NCBI GenBank assembly: GCA_001464355.1
Contig: LNEU01000015.1
Span: 124,001 to 188,000 of the forward strand
Direction of reading: 5' to 3'
DNA from: Burkholderiales bacterium Ga0077544
GTDB lineage: Bacteria > Pseudomonadota > Gammaproteobacteria > Burkholderiales > Burkholderiaceae_D
DNA: 64,000 nt
The first letter of the stretch is position 1; the number at the start of each line of letters is the position of its first letter. Of the stretch, positions 39,032-49,493 are shown piece by piece. A program made the translations under genes and the position numbers. The notes below the pieces were generated by a model that did no database searches, was not told the origin of the DNA, and was given only the letters and a program-made list of their open reading frames with translations.

Positions 39032-40399
39032 ATGCATTTTCTCCAAACCATACTCGCTTTTGCGGTTGTTCTCGGTGTATTGATTGTCGTGCACGAGCTG
39101 GGACACTATCTGGTCGCACGCTGGTGTGGCGTCAAGGTCCTGCGTTTCTCGGTAGGCATGGGCAAGGTGGTTTATTCACGTCGCTTCGGCGCAGACCAGA
39201 CTGAATGGGCGATTTCAGTGTTGCCACTCGGCGGTTACGTCAAAATGCTGGATGCGCGCGAAGGTGATTTGAGTCATGTCTCGCCGGCGGATTTGAAGCG
39301 CGAATTCACCCGCCAATCGGTATGGCGTCGTATTGCAATTGTGGCAGCTGGTCCGCTTGCCAATTTTCTGCTGGCGATTCTGGTGTTTGCCGGTTTGTAC
39401 GTGTACGGAATTCCAGAGCCTGCACCGAAATTACGCGCACCTGCGGAACAATCAGTTGCCTATCAGGCAGGCTTGCGTGGTGGCGAACTGGTGACGGCTG
39501 TCAATGGTGAGCCTATCCAGATTTGGAACGACTTGCGCTGGCAAATGGTACAGGGCGTCGTCAACAACCAACCCGTCAAGCTGGATGTCGAGCGCACGAA
39601 TCCAAATGTTCCATCTGAAAAAATAGTCAGCACACTCACTATTCCGGTTGACAGTATTTCTGCAGAAGAGCTGGAAGGCGATTTCCTGGTCAAACTAGGT
39701 ATCGATCTCGCCCGTCCCCGCGCAATCCTGGGCCAGATTGTCGCAGACGGCCCTGCCATGCTGGCCGGTTTGCAGACGGGTGATTTGGTAACCGCCGTAA
39801 ATGGTGTAGTTATTCCGGATGGCCTTGCTTTGGTGGAAGCCGTACGCGCATCACCTGGCAAGGCTTTGAAAATCGATTTTTTGCGCGATGGCAAGCCACT
39901 GAGCGTGAATGTCACACCAGAAGAAGCCAGCAAGGATGGCCAAATTTTTGGCCGTATCAAGGTTGAAGTGCCGATGGCCCCGGATATGGTCTTGGCCAGC
40001 CATGGTCCACTAACGGCATTGGGCAAGGGCGTGCAGAAAACCTGGGATACCAGCGTGATGACGCTCAAGATGGTTGGAAAAATGATCGTTGGTGAGGTGT
40101 CGTGGAAGAATGTGACCGGCCCGATTACGATCGCCGATTATGCAGGCCAAACTGCTCGCATCGGTCTGATCAGCTACTTGAGTTTTATCGCCTTTGTCAG
40201 TATCAGTTTGGGCGTCATGAATCTCTTGCCCATACCCGTGCTGGATGGTGGGCATTTGCTGTATTATGCTGTGGAAGTTTTGACGGGTCGTCCTGTATCT
40301 GAACGCTTTGGCGCGATTGCGCAGCGAGCAGGAATAGGAATATTGATGACCTTGATGTTGGTGGCGGTGTTTAATGACATTAACCGCCTGATCTCCTGA
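39032..40399 (+). CDS. rseP: Site-2 zinc metalloprotease RseP
   Basis: RseP cuts anti-sigma-E within the membrane during envelope stress and clears signal peptides. The 455-residue product has the zinc motif HELGH in the first membrane segment (about residues 21-25), two PDZ domains (about 115-205 and 220-300) and the C-terminal LPIPVLDGGHLLYYAVE segment with the third metal ligand aspartate. It follows dxr by two bases and leads to bamA, placing envelope stress control beside outer-membrane assembly. Confidence 0.97.
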   Translation: MHFLQTILAFAVVLGVLIVVHELGHYLVARWCGVKVLRFSVGMGKVVYSRRFGADQTEWAISVLPLGGYVKMLDAREGDLSHVSPADLKREFTRQSVWRRIAIVAAGPLANFLLAILVFAGLYVYGIPEPAPKLRAPAEQSVAYQAGLRGGELVTAVNGEPIQIWNDLRWQMVQGVVNNQPVKLDVERTNPNVPSEKIVSTLTIPVDSISAEELEGDFLVKLGIDLARPRAILGQIVADGPAMLAGLQTGDLVTAVNGVVIPDGLALVEAVRASPGKALKIDFLRDGKPLSVNVTPEEASKDGQIFGRIKVEVPMAPDMVLASHGPLTALGKGVQKTWDTSVMTLKMVGKMIVGEVSWKNVTGPITIADYAGQTARIGLISYLSFIAFVSISLGVMNLLPIPVLDGGHLLYYAVEVLTGRPVSERFGAIAQRAGIGILMTLMLVAVFNDINRLIS

Positions 40400-40457
40400 A
40401 CTAGGTAAGTCTTCAAACGAACCCAAGTCTGACTAGTATCTTAATCTACGATAGCCA

Positions 40458-42857
40458 ATGAAATTATATTCAGAGCGTTTCTCTTTACCGACTTTCCCCC
40501 GTCACCTTATCGCTGTTGCTACGTTGGCATTGTGCTCGGGTTATGTGCAAGCGGCTGATCCTTTCACTGTAAAGGACATACGCGTCGAAGGTATTCAGCG
40601 TACCGAGGCCGGCACAGTGTTTAGCTACCTGCCGGTAAGGGTGGGCGAAACGTTCACGGATGAAAAAGGTGCGACGGCTATCAAGGCCTTGTACGCTACA
40701 GGCTTTTTCAAGGATGTGCGTATCGAGGTTGAAGGCGATGTACTGGTTGTCTTCGTTGAAGAGCGTCCGGCAATTGCCAAGGTCGAATTTACCGGCACCA
40801 AGGAATTTGACAAGGACCAATTAACGAAGGCGCTGAAGGAAATCGGCGTTGGCGAATCACGCATTTTTGACAAGGCTTTGGTCGACCGTGCCGAGCAGGA
40901 ATTAAAACGTCAGTACTTGTCCCGCGGTCTATATGGCGTAGTCATCACGACGACTGTGACGCCGATTGAACGTAACCGCGTATCGATTACTTTTGCGGTG
41001 GACGAGGGCGATGTTTCCCGCATCAAGAACATCAATATTATCGGCAGCAAAGCATTCTCCGAAAAAGAATTGATCAAAATGATGAGCCTGCGTACGCCAG
41101 GCTGGTTTACCTGGTACTCCAAGGCAGATCAATATTCAAAACAAAAGCTCGCTGGCGACATCGAAGCGCTGAAATCCTTTTACCTGAATCGCGGTTATAT
41201 CGAGATGCAGATAGAGTCGACACAGGTTTCGATTTCCCCGGATAAAAAAGATATTTACATCACCGTGAATATTAAAGAGGGTGAGAAATACACGGTTTCC
41301 GATGTCAAATTGGAAGGCGAAATGTTTGGCCGTGAAGAAGAATTGAAGTCGTTGCTGCAATTGAAAAAGGGCGATGTTTATTCCGGTGAAAAACTGACTG
41401 CGAGCACGAAAAATATTTCTGAACGTTTCGGTAACTTCGGCTATGCATTTGCCAATGTGAATGCAAATCCGCAACTGGATCGTGAAAAGAAAGAAGTGGC
41501 TTTCACGATACTGATTGATCCGGGCAAACGCGTTTATGTCCGTAATATTAATATTTCCGGCAATACCAAAACACGCGATGAAGTGATTCGTCGTGAGTTG
41601 CGCCAGTTTGAAAACTCCTGGTACGACGGCGAAAAAATCAAGATGTCACGCGACCGTGTGGATCGTCTGGACTTTTTCAACGAGGTGACGATAGAAACAC
41701 CGGATGTACCTGGTAAAACGGATCAGGTTGATGTCAATCTTGCTGTCACAGAAAAACCGACCGGCAACATCATGCTGGGTGCAGGTTTCTCCAGCTCGGA
41801 AAAATTGTCTTTGAGTGGTTCGATTAATCAGGCGAATGCTTTTGGTAGCGGTAATACTGTCGGTATTGATGTCAATACCAGTAAGCTGAATCGTACTATT
41901 TCACTATCCAGCACGAACCCATACTTCACCGACGATGGGGTCAGCCGCAGTTACGAAATTTTTACGCGTACGACACGGCCGCCAACCATCAATACTGGTG
42001 ATTACCGTATTCGCACAAATGGCGCGAATATCAAGTTTGGTGTGCCGTTTTCAGAATATGACCGCGTGTTTTTCGGTGTTGGTATCGAACAGACTGATGT
42101 ATTAACTTACACTGATGTCGCTAATTACAATAATAGCCCGGACGCATACAGACGCTATGTAGATAGTATTAATAACGTCGCGAATAGCACAACAGATCCA
42201 CGTAGCGCTTTCTCGGCAGGTCAACATGATGCATCAGCTACCGGCTTGCCACTGACAGTGGCGTGGCAGCGCGATAATCGCGATAGTGCATTGGTGCCTA
42301 CCAAAGGCCGTTTCCAGCGCGCCAATTTTGAACTTTCACCAGCCGGTGATTCAAACTACTTCCGTGCAACTTACCAACATCAATGGTTCAAGCCTTTGTT
42401 TGGCAGTAGTACTACGCTGGCATTGAATGGTGAGGTTAATTACGGTAAAGGCTTGGGCGGCAAGACTTACCCAATTTTCAAGAATTTCTATGCCGGTGGT
42501 ATCGGTTCTGTTCGTGGCTATGAGAGTTCCTCGCTGGGGCCTAAGGCACTCAACGGCGATCCATTGGGTGGCTCATCGCGACTGATTGCAAATGCTGAAT
42601 TGCAATTTCCTTTCCCGGGATCTGGTTCAGACCGCAGCTTGCGTTGGTTCACCTTCTTTGATGCCGGCAATGTATATGATGATGGATTCGCCGGCGGTGA
42701 CGTGAAAACATCTGTGGGTATCGGTTTGAGCTGGGTATCGCCTATCGGGCCGTTGAAGTTGAGTTTCGGCAAGGCATTGAATGCGGATGACAGCAGCGAT
42801 GTCACTAAACGTGATAAAACCCAGGCATTCCAATTCCAGTTGGGTACAGGTTTCTGA
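40458..42857 (+). CDS. bamA: Outer membrane protein assembly factor BamA
   Basis: BamA inserts beta-barrel proteins into the outer membrane. The 799-residue product has a signal peptide (cleavage probably after YVQA, about residue 31), five POTRA domains (about 34-430, first beginning FTVKDIRVEGIQRTE) and a C-terminal 16-strand barrel. The conserved VRGY variant of the VRGF motif (GSVRGYESSSLGPK) in loop 6 and a terminal phenylalanine (FQLGTGF) are present. Confidence 0.97.
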   Translation: MKLYSERFSLPTFPRHLIAVATLALCSGYVQAADPFTVKDIRVEGIQRTEAGTVFSYLPVRVGETFTDEKGATAIKALYATGFFKDVRIEVEGDVLVVFVEERPAIAKVEFTGTKEFDKDQLTKALKEIGVGESRIFDKALVDRAEQELKRQYLSRGLYGVVITTTVTPIERNRVSITFAVDEGDVSRIKNINIIGSKAFSEKELIKMMSLRTPGWFTWYSKADQYSKQKLAGDIEALKSFYLNRGYIEMQIESTQVSISPDKKDIYITVNIKEGEKYTVSDVKLEGEMFGREEELKSLLQLKKGDVYSGEKLTASTKNISERFGNFGYAFANVNANPQLDREKKEVAFTILIDPGKRVYVRNINISGNTKTRDEVIRRELRQFENSWYDGEKIKMSRDRVDRLDFFNEVTIETPDVPGKTDQVDVNLAVTEKPTGNIMLGAGFSSSEKLSLSGSINQANAFGSGNTVGIDVNTSKLNRTISLSSTNPYFTDDGVSRSYEIFTRTTRPPTINTGDYRIRTNGANIKFGVPFSEYDRVFFGVGIEQTDVLTYTDVANYNNSPDAYRRYVDSINNVANSTTDPRSAFSAGQHDASATGLPLTVAWQRDNRDSALVPTKGRFQRANFELSPAGDSNYFRATYQHQWFKPLFGSSTTLALNGEVNYGKGLGGKTYPIFKNFYAGGIGSVRGYESSSLGPKALNGDPLGGSSRLIANAELQFPFPGSGSDRSLRWFTFFDAGNVYDDGFAGGDVKTSVGIGLSWVSPIGPLKLSFGKALNADDSSDVTKRDKTQAFQFQLGTGF

Positions 42858-42891
42858 TCGCTTGAGGCATAATACAAATTCGAAATTTGAA

Positions 42892-43425
42892 ATGCGGAGA
42901 ATTATTTTGAAGTCGTTAACTAAACTATCAGTGGCATCCAGAGGCTTGACATTATTTGTCGCGGGGCTGTTCTTGGTGTCTGGTGCGCAAGCGCAGGAAA
43001 TGAAAATTGGCGTCGTCAGTACTGAACGTATTTTCCGTGAAGCCGCACCTTACAAAGCTGCACAAGTAAAGATTGAACAGGAATTCTCCAAGCGCGAGAA
43101 AAGTTTGCAGGATTTGGCAGCACGTTTAAAAGCCATGGCAGACAAACTGGATAAAGATGCAGCGGTATTGTCAGATTCGGATCGCACCAAGCGTCAGCGC
43201 GAACTGGCTGAGGTCGACAAGGATTTTCAACGTACACAGCGTGAATTCAAGGAAGATTTGAATCAGCGTCGTAACGAAGAAATGGCAAATGTCATTGACC
43301 GTACCAACAAGGTGATCAAGCAGATCGCTGAAGCTGAGAAGTACGATATCGTTCTGCAAGAAGCGGTTTATATCAGCCCCCGTATCGACATTACCGACAA
43401 AGTGCTCAAGGCTTTGAGCAAATAA
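42892..43425 (+). CDS. skp: OmpH/Skp-family periplasmic chaperone
   Basis: Skp holds unfolded outer-membrane proteins in the periplasm on their way to BamA. The 177-residue product has a signal peptide (hydrophobic LTLFVAGLFLVSG, cleavage after AQAQ/AQA), then MKIGVVSTERIFREAAPYK and two long charged helices (about 60-140) forming the tentacle, with a short closing strand VYISPRIDITDKVLK. ATG at 42892 is chosen; an in-frame TTG at 42907 is possible. It stands between bamA and lpxD as usual. Confidence 0.93.
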   Translation: MRRIILKSLTKLSVASRGLTLFVAGLFLVSGAQAQEMKIGVVSTERIFREAAPYKAAQVKIEQEFSKREKSLQDLAARLKAMADKLDKDAAVLSDSDRTKRQRELAEVDKDFQRTQREFKEDLNQRRNEEMANVIDRTNKVIKQIAEAEKYDIVLQEAVYISPRIDITDKVLKALSK

Positions 43426-43440
43426 AATATAAAGGCAACG

Positions 43441-44508
43441 ATGAGCACTCGGCTGGGAGAATTAGTCGAACGCTTGGGGGGCCGGTTGATAGGCAATGCC
43501 GACATTGAAGTTGTCGGCATTGCGCCGTTAAGCGATGCAGATGTATCGCACATCACGTTTCTTTCCAATCCCAAGTTCAGAACGCAAGCTGCACAAACGC
43601 ATGCGGCTGCTTTGATTTTGTCTGCTGCAGACGATGAAGTCGTGGGCGAAACATATCTCGGTGCGCGCATTGTAGTTAGCAATCCGTACGCTTATTTCGC
43701 CCGTGCCGCGCAATTCTTTGCCGCGTTGACTGCGCGAGTAGCGTCAGCTGGTATTCACTCTACTGCTGCGGTTGATCCGCAGGCACAAGTTGCTGTAAGC
43801 GCTTCCATAGGGCCGCACGTAACCATCGAAGCTGGTGCCATCATCGAAGATGATTGCGTGATTGGTGCCGGTTGCTTTATCGGCGCTGATGCGCGAGTGG
43901 GTAGTGCAACACATTTTTATCCACGCGTAACATTTTTAGCCGGATGCGAGATCGGCAAGCGCGGGATTATTCATTCCGGGGCAGTAATAGGCGCAGATGG
44001 TTTTGGCTTTGCCAATGAAGGCGGAGTCTGGATCAAGATTCCGCAAACCGGCGCGGTCAAAATCGGCGATGACGTAGAAATTGGCGCGAATACCTCTATC
44101 GATCGCGGGGCCTTGGCCGATACCGTGATTGAAGACGGCGTCAAACTCGATAACCAAATTCAGATCGGTCACAATTGTCGTATAGGTGCGCATACAGCGA
44201 TGGCTGGCTGTGTCGGCGTAGCGGGTAGTGCGATCATTGGTAAGCATTGCACCTTCGGCGGTGCCGCGATGATATTAGGTCATCTGACTATCGCGGATAA
44301 TGTGCATATTTCGTCGGGCAGCATGGTGTCGCGCTCGATACATGAAAAGGGGCAGTACACGGGGTTTTACCCATTGGCAAAAAATGCCGATTGGGAAAAA
44401 TCTGCCGTCATCGTGCGCAATTTGCCGACGATGCGTGAGAAAATTCGCGAACTGGAAAAAACAATTAAAGCGCTAAGCGCTAATGAGAGTGAAGAACCAA
44501 ATGAGTAA
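43441..44508 (+). CDS. lpxD: UDP-3-O-(3-hydroxyacyl)glucosamine N-acyltransferase LpxD
   Basis: LpxD adds the second hydroxyacyl chain in lipid A synthesis. The 355-residue product has an N-terminal uridine-binding domain ([29 protein letters not shown]), a left-handed beta-helix of hexapeptide repeats (about 105-305) and a C-terminal helix. The catalytic histidine region [17 protein letters not shown] is visible. Confidence 0.97.
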   Translation: MSTRLGELVERLGGRLIGNADIEVVGIAPLSDADVSHITFLSNPKFRTQAAQTHAAALILSAADDEVVGETYLGARIVVSNPYAYFARAAQFFAALTARVASAGIHSTAAVDPQAQVAVSASIGPHVTIEAGAIIEDDCVIGAGCFIGADARVGSATHFYPRVTFLAGCEIGKRGIIHSGAVIGADGFGFANEGGVWIKIPQTGAVKIGDDVEIGANTSIDRGALADTVIEDGVKLDNQIQIGHNCRIGAHTAMAGCVGVAGSAIIGKHCTFGGAAMILGHLTIADNVHISSGSMVSRSIHEKGQYTGFYPLAKNADWEKSAVIVRNLPTMREKIRELEKTIKALSANESEEPNE

Positions 44509-45007
44509 CGAAACAAATACAGAAGTAAAAGCAGTGTCAAAGACGCTGGATATCAATCATATCAAACAATATTTGCCGCATCGCTACCCGATGTTACTGG
44601 TTGATCGCGTGTTGACATGGGAATCCGGTAAGTCGATTACTGCTATAAAAAACGTTACTGCCAACGAGGAATTCTTTAACGGACATTTTCCGCACAAGCC
44701 GGTGATGCCTGGCGTATTGATGATCGAAGCGCTGGCGCAAACTGCCGCCTTGCTGTCATTCCTGACGATGGGGCAAAAGCCTGATGACAATAGCGTTGTG
44801 TATTTCATTGGCATTGATGGCGCGCGCTTCAAGCGTCCGGTCGAACCGGGCGATCAGTTGAAAATGGAAGTTGAAATTCTGCGTAACGCGCGCGGCATCT
44901 GGAAATATAAAGCGACCGGTTCGGTAGACGGCCAGTTGGCACTCGAGGCAGAGCTGATGTGCACGATGCGTACCATCAACGAACCAAGTCCAGCTGCGGG
45001 GCAGTAA
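44501..45007 (+). CDS. fabZ: 3-hydroxyacyl-ACP dehydratase FabZ
   Basis: FabZ dehydrates beta-hydroxyacyl-ACP in fatty acid synthesis, competing with lipid A synthesis for the same acyl chains. The 168-residue product contains the hot-dog fold signature: [17 protein letters not shown], then [21 protein letters not shown] with the catalytic histidine and glutamate. ATG at 44501 overlaps lpxD by eight bases; an earlier in-frame ATG at 44483 would add six residues. Confidence 0.97.
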   Translation: MSNETNTEVKAVSKTLDINHIKQYLPHRYPMLLVDRVLTWESGKSITAIKNVTANEEFFNGHFPHKPVMPGVLMIEALAQTAALLSFLTMGQKPDDNSVVYFIGIDGARFKRPVEPGDQLKMEVEILRNARGIWKYKATGSVDGQLALEAELMCTMRTINEPSPAAGQ

Positions 45008-45795
45008 TGAGCTTGATTCATCCAACCGCGATCGTTGATCCAGAAGCGCAACTCGATGCGTCGGTTGAAGTTGGCGCGTATTCGGTAATTGGTCCTAATG
45101 TAAAAATTGGTGCGCGTACAAAAATTGGTCCGCATGTCGTCGTGGAAGGGCATACGACGATAGGCGCAGACAACACGATATTCCAATTCGCTTCCATCGG
45201 TGCTGCACCACAAGACAAGAAATATGCGGGCGAGCCTACGCAACTGTCTATCGGTGATCGCAATACGATACGTGAATTTGTCACCATTAATTTAGGCACC
45301 ACGCAGGATGCAAACATCACGCGCCTGGGTAACGACAACTGGATCATGGCTTATGTGCACATCGCGCATGATTGCCAGTTGGGTAGCAACATCATTCTTG
45401 CCAATAACGCGACGCTGGCTGGTCATGTGCATCTGGAAGACTGGGTTTTTCTTGGCGGCTTTACATCCGTTCATCAATTCTGCCGTATCGGTGAACATGC
45501 GATGACCGCATTTACTGCGGCCGTCAGCCAGGACATTCCGCCGTTCGTTACTGCAGCTGGCAATCGTGCTGTTCCTGCCGGCATTAATAGCGAAGGCTTG
45601 AAGCGTCGCGGTTTCAGCAGCGAACAAATCATGGCCATCAAGCGTGGGTACAAAACGATTTATCGATCCGGCTTGCCGCTGGAAGATGCCAAAGCCGCAT
45701 TACTCGAAGAAGAAAATAAATCCCCTGACGCAGCCGCTTATCTGCGGCAACTGCGCGAATTCATAGCAGCATCTCCTCGTGGCATCATCCGTTGA
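45007..45795 (+). CDS. lpxA: UDP-N-acetylglucosamine O-acyltransferase LpxA
   Basis: LpxA does the first step of lipid A synthesis, adding a 3-hydroxyacyl chain to UDP-GlcNAc. The 262-residue product is E. coli-like in length, with hexapeptide beta-helix ([20 protein letters not shown] onwards) and the catalytic histidine region [13 protein letters not shown]. Its ATG shares one base with the fabZ stop (TAATG). Confidence 0.97.
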   Translation: MSLIHPTAIVDPEAQLDASVEVGAYSVIGPNVKIGARTKIGPHVVVEGHTTIGADNTIFQFASIGAAPQDKKYAGEPTQLSIGDRNTIREFVTINLGTTQDANITRLGNDNWIMAYVHIAHDCQLGSNIILANNATLAGHVHLEDWVFLGGFTSVHQFCRIGEHAMTAFTAAVSQDIPPFVTAAGNRAVPAGINSEGLKRRGFSSEQIMAIKRGYKTIYRSGLPLEDAKAALLEEENKSPDAAAYLRQLREFIAASPRGIIR

Positions 45796-46957
45796 CCTAA
45801 CGGGCAAGACCTCGATAGCGATGGTCGCCGGTGAAACTTCCGGTGATTTGCTGGCAGGTCGCTTGTTGTCCGGTTTGCGCCCGCAACTGCCGGATGCATT
45901 GATGCATGGCATCGGTGGCTCACACATGGCACAACACGGCTTCATCAGCGATTTTCCTATGGAGAAATTGTCGGTGCGCGGCTTGTTCGAAGTGCTGGCA
46001 CATTATCGTGAAATCAAAGGAATACAAATTGCGTTGCGCGATCAACTATTGATTGAACGGCCATCCGTTTTTATCGGTGTTGATGCACCTGATTTCAATC
46101 TGGGACTGGAAGCGCAATTGAAAAGCGCAGGCATCCCCACCATGCATTTCATAGGCCCATCGATCTGGGCGTGGCGTGGCGGACGCATCAAGAAGATTGC
46201 GCGCGCGGTGTCGCACATGCTGGTCATCTTCCCGTTCGAAGAAGAGATTTATCACAAGGCGGGTATTCCGGCCACCTATGTTGGTCATCCGCTGGCGCAA
46301 GTGATCCCTATGGTGCCGGATCAAGCTGGTGCGCGTGTCGCGTTGGGTTTGTCCGAGACGGCACCGGTGGTAGCACTCTTGCCTGGCAGTCGGATGTCTG
46401 AGCTCAAGTACAACGCAGTTGCCTTTATCGCTGCCGCAAAAATATTATTGCAACGTGACGCGAACTTGCAGTTCGTCGCGCCTATGGCAGGTGATGCGCA
46501 GCATCGTTATTTCAATGAGTTGATTGCGCAAGCTGGCTTGCAGGATGTGCCGATCAAAGTCTTGGATGGCCAATCGCATTGCGCGCTGGCGGCAGCCGAT
46601 GCAGTCATGGTTGCATCTGGTACCGCATCACTGGAAGTGGCCTTGTTCAAAACACCGATGGTGATTGCCTACAAGATGATGCGAGCTTCTTGGCATGTGT
46701 TGCGTCATATGGGCTATCAGCCGTGGATAGGTTTGCCGAATATCCTGGCACAAGAATTTCTGGTGCCAGAATTATTGCAGGATGCAGCAACGCCTGAAGC
46801 GTTGGCAGATGCGTTGTGGAAGCAATTGCAAGATAGCGCACATAGGGAATACCTGAAGCGTCGCTTTACCGAAATGCATCACACCCTGTTACGCGATACC
46901 GCGGCAGAAAGCGCGCGTGCTGTACTGGAATTGATTGCACAATCACCGCGTGCTTGA
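45779..46957 (+). CDS. lpxB: Lipid-A-disaccharide synthase LpxB
   Basis: LpxB joins UDP-2,3-diacylglucosamine and lipid X to the lipid A disaccharide. The 392-residue GT19 glycosyltransferase shows [16 protein letters not shown] at the N-terminus, [16 protein letters not shown] and [11 protein letters not shown] of the nucleotide-sugar site. The start is GTG at 45779 inside the end of lpxA (17-base overlap), giving [16 protein letters not shown]; no ATG is available between there and the conserved first strand except one at AMV. Confidence 0.95.
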   Translation: MASSVDLTGKTSIAMVAGETSGDLLAGRLLSGLRPQLPDALMHGIGGSHMAQHGFISDFPMEKLSVRGLFEVLAHYREIKGIQIALRDQLLIERPSVFIGVDAPDFNLGLEAQLKSAGIPTMHFIGPSIWAWRGGRIKKIARAVSHMLVIFPFEEEIYHKAGIPATYVGHPLAQVIPMVPDQAGARVALGLSETAPVVALLPGSRMSELKYNAVAFIAAAKILLQRDANLQFVAPMAGDAQHRYFNELIAQAGLQDVPIKVLDGQSHCALAAADAVMVASGTASLEVALFKTPMVIAYKMMRASWHVLRHMGYQPWIGLPNILAQEFLVPELLQDAATPEALADALWKQLQDSAHREYLKRRFTEMHHTLLRDTAAESARAVLELIAQSPRA

Positions 46958-46993
46958 CACATACGCGGTCACTAATAAAGCGCTCAGATAGCC

Positions 46994-47608
46994 ATGGTAA
47001 AAAAAATCGACACCAATCTTTCGCTGTTCACTAGTCTGGACGAGGATGTCATCTGCGGTGTGGATGAAGCCGGCCGTGGCCCATTGGCCGGGCCGGTGTT
47101 TGCCGCAGCAGTGATTCTTGATCCACTACGGACTATCGATGGATTACGAGATTCCAAGAAGCTCACAGAGGCAAAGCGTGATGCATTGGCGATAGCAATC
47201 AAGTCGCATGCATTGTCGTGGTCGATTGCGCAATGTTCGGAAGAAGAAATCGATACCTTGAACATTCTGCAAGCCACCATGCTGGCGATGCGTCGTGCGA
47301 TTGAAGGCCTGCATATCACGCCAACATTGGCATTGATTGATGGCAATCGTTGCCCTGTCATGACAATTCGCGGCGAAGCAATTATCAAGGGTGATGACAA
47401 AGTACAGGCAATTTCAGCAGCATCGATACTGGCAAAAACTGCGCGTGATCATGCATTGGGATTGTTGCATATTGAGTATCCGCATTACGCCTTTGATCAA
47501 CACAAAGGTTATCCAACGGCTTTGCATATGGAACGTTTGCGCGAGCATGGCGTATCGCCTGTGCATCGAAAATCGTATGCGCCTGTGCGTGCATTACTTA
47601 ATAAATAA
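46994..47608 (+). CDS. rnhB: Ribonuclease HII
   Basis: RNase HII cuts RNA in DNA duplexes, including single ribonucleotides. The 204-residue product has the catalytic [16 protein letters not shown] (Asp, Glu), then [19 protein letters not shown] and the last acidic ligand region [10 protein letters not shown]. lpxB-rnhB adjacency is standard. Start ATG 46994. Confidence 0.96.
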   Translation: MVKKIDTNLSLFTSLDEDVICGVDEAGRGPLAGPVFAAAVILDPLRTIDGLRDSKKLTEAKRDALAIAIKSHALSWSIAQCSEEEIDTLNILQATMLAMRRAIEGLHITPTLALIDGNRCPVMTIRGEAIIKGDDKVQAISAASILAKTARDHALGLLHIEYPHYAFDQHKGYPTALHMERLREHGVSPVHRKSYAPVRALLNK

Positions 47609-47661
47609 TTACTCAATAAATAGTCGCGGCAAAAAATTCAGATGCAGTACTGCTTATTATC

Positions 47662-48459
47662 ATGACGCTCAAAACAATTTCCTCGCGCGACAATCCTCTC
47701 TATAAAGAGTTGAAACATCTCGCTACCAGTTCACAGGCGCGCCGCAAGGCTGGACGCACATTGCTGGATGGCGTGCATCTGTGTGAAGCGTACTTGCAGC
47801 ATGTTGGCATGCCACCTCTTTGTATCGTTAGTGAAACCGCGGTGCTTAATAGTGAAGTGACGGTTATTTTGCAGGAGTGCGATGGCAGTGCCGAAACACA
47901 AAGCATTGTTTTGCCTGACAACTTGTTCCATGCCTTGAGTCAGGTTGAGCACGGCATCGATATTCTGTTTGTGGTTGGCACGCCTGAACAGTTAGCGCCT
48001 CAGCGATTGGCGCAGTCAGCAGTCTTGTTGGACAAGGTACAGGATCCTGGCAATTTCGGTTCTATCGTGCGCAGCGCCGCCGCCGCAGGGATCAAGCAAG
48101 TATTTTGCAGTCCCGGTACCACTTTCGCCTGGTCGCCTAAGGTTTTGCGTGCCGGGATGGGCGCACATTTCTTGATAGAGATATTTGAGAACGTCGATCT
48201 GGAAGCTTTGATACAACGCGCAGATATTCCTGTCGTTGCTACCAGTTCGCATGCGGAGCAGCGCATTTACGATCTGGATTTGACTAAACCGGTTGCCTGG
48301 TTATTGGGTCATGAGGGGCAGGGCGTGGCAGATCATTTGCTAGCGTTGTCTACGCACAAAGTCGCGATTCCCCACTTGGGTGCGATCGAATCGCTGAATG
48401 TTGCCGCAAGCTCTGCAGTATGTTTTTTTGAGCAAGTGCGACAACAAATATCACGTTGA
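47662..48459 (+). CDS. SPOUT RNA 2'-O-methyltransferase (TrmH/RlmB family)
   Basis: The 265-residue protein has an L30e-like N-terminal substrate domain (SRDNPLYKELKHLATSSQARRKAGRTLLDGVHL) and a C-terminal knotted SPOUT methyltransferase domain with the three family motifs: DKVQDPGNFGSIVRSAAAAG, LLGHEGQGV and IESLNVAASSAVCFFEQ. It methylates a ribose in rRNA or tRNA; the target is not readable from sequence. It follows rnhB by 53 bases. Confidence 0.92.
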   Translation: MTLKTISSRDNPLYKELKHLATSSQARRKAGRTLLDGVHLCEAYLQHVGMPPLCIVSETAVLNSEVTVILQECDGSAETQSIVLPDNLFHALSQVEHGIDILFVVGTPEQLAPQRLAQSAVLLDKVQDPGNFGSIVRSAAAAGIKQVFCSPGTTFAWSPKVLRAGMGAHFLIEIFENVDLEALIQRADIPVVATSSHAEQRIYDLDLTKPVAWLLGHEGQGVADHLLALSTHKVAIPHLGAIESLNVAASSAVCFFEQVRQQISR

Positions 48460-48473
48460 TTTTTATATTGAGC

Positions 48474-49313
48474 CTAGCGCTGCTCGGATTTAATTTCCTG
48501 CAATATCGTTGCGGCGATTTCTTCAATTGACTTGGTCGTCGATGACATCCAGCGTATGCCTTCGCGGCGCATCAATTTTTCAGCTTCATTGATTTCATAA
48601 CGGCAGTTTTCCAATGCAGCATATTTGCTGCCCGGTAAACGTTCATTGCGGATTTCCGCAAGCCGGTCGGCCGCGATTGATAAGCCAAATATCTTGCTCT
48701 TGTATGGCATCAGGCCACTCGGCAATTTTTCTCTTTCAAAATCATCTGGAATCAGGGGGTAGTTCGCCGCCTTGATACCGTACTGCATCGCCAGAAACAG
48801 GCTGGTTGGTGTTTTTCCAGAGCGCGATACGCCTACCAGAATCACATCAGCTCCTGATAAATTTTTATTCGATTGACCGTCATCATGCGCGAGTGAAAAA
48901 TTAATCGCTTCAATCCGGTTTTTGTATTCTTCAGAATCGGTACTGGTGTGACTGCGTCCTATCGTATGGGTGGATTTGACGCCCAACTCCTGCTCCAGCG
49001 GTTCGACAAAGGTTTGTATCAGATCCATGTGCATGCCTTTGGACAAGCGCACTACATCGGATAGCTCTGCTTTGACCAAAGTCGAAAAAATAATCGGGCG
49101 TTGACCATCGATCGCGAACGCATCATTAATTTTGCGCAGTGCATCATGTGCCTTGTCCAGTGTGTCGATGAATGGTAATCGTATCTGCTTGAAGCGTAGA
49201 TCAAATTGCGTTAATACTGAATGGCCAAAGGTTTCCGCAGTGATACCAGTACCGTCCGAGACAAAAAATACGGTGCGTGCACTAGCGGCAATACGTTCGA
49301 CTGGTGTAGACAT
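48474..49313 (-). CDS. ppsR: PEP synthase regulatory protein PpsR
   Basis: PpsR (DUF299) is a bifunctional kinase/pyrophosphorylase that switches PEP synthase off and on by phosphorylation of a threonine. The 279-residue product contains the P-loop-like [15 protein letters not shown] and the N-terminal [21 protein letters not shown]. The frame is open up to 49565, but ATG at 49313 ([14 protein letters not shown]) gives the family length and start. It is divergent from ppsA, its target, across 180 bases. Confidence 0.95.
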   Translation of the reverse strand: MSTPVERIAASARTVFFVSDGTGITAETFGHSVLTQFDLRFKQIRLPFIDTLDKAHDALRKINDAFAIDGQRPIIFSTLVKAELSDVVRLSKGMHMDLIQTFVEPLEQELGVKSTHTIGRSHTSTDSEEYKNRIEAINFSLAHDDGQSNKNLSGADVILVGVSRSGKTPTSLFLAMQYGIKAANYPLIPDDFEREKLPSGLMPYKSKIFGLSIAADRLAEIRNERLPGSKYAALENCRYEINEAEKLMRREGIRWMSSTTKSIEEIAATILQEIKSEQR

Positions 49314-49493
49314 AGTTGATGTGTAAGGCTGATGTAAGTTAAAAAAATGCTGCACTGCGATGCGCATTCGAACGGGATTCGGTAAAATGACGGCCAACAG
49401 TTCTTTACGTAGAGCGGCTCTCGAAGAATAACAAAAACTGTCGCCTAAGAAAGGCACGCATGAAGATTTCTTGTCATCAAAGCAGAGGTTGTT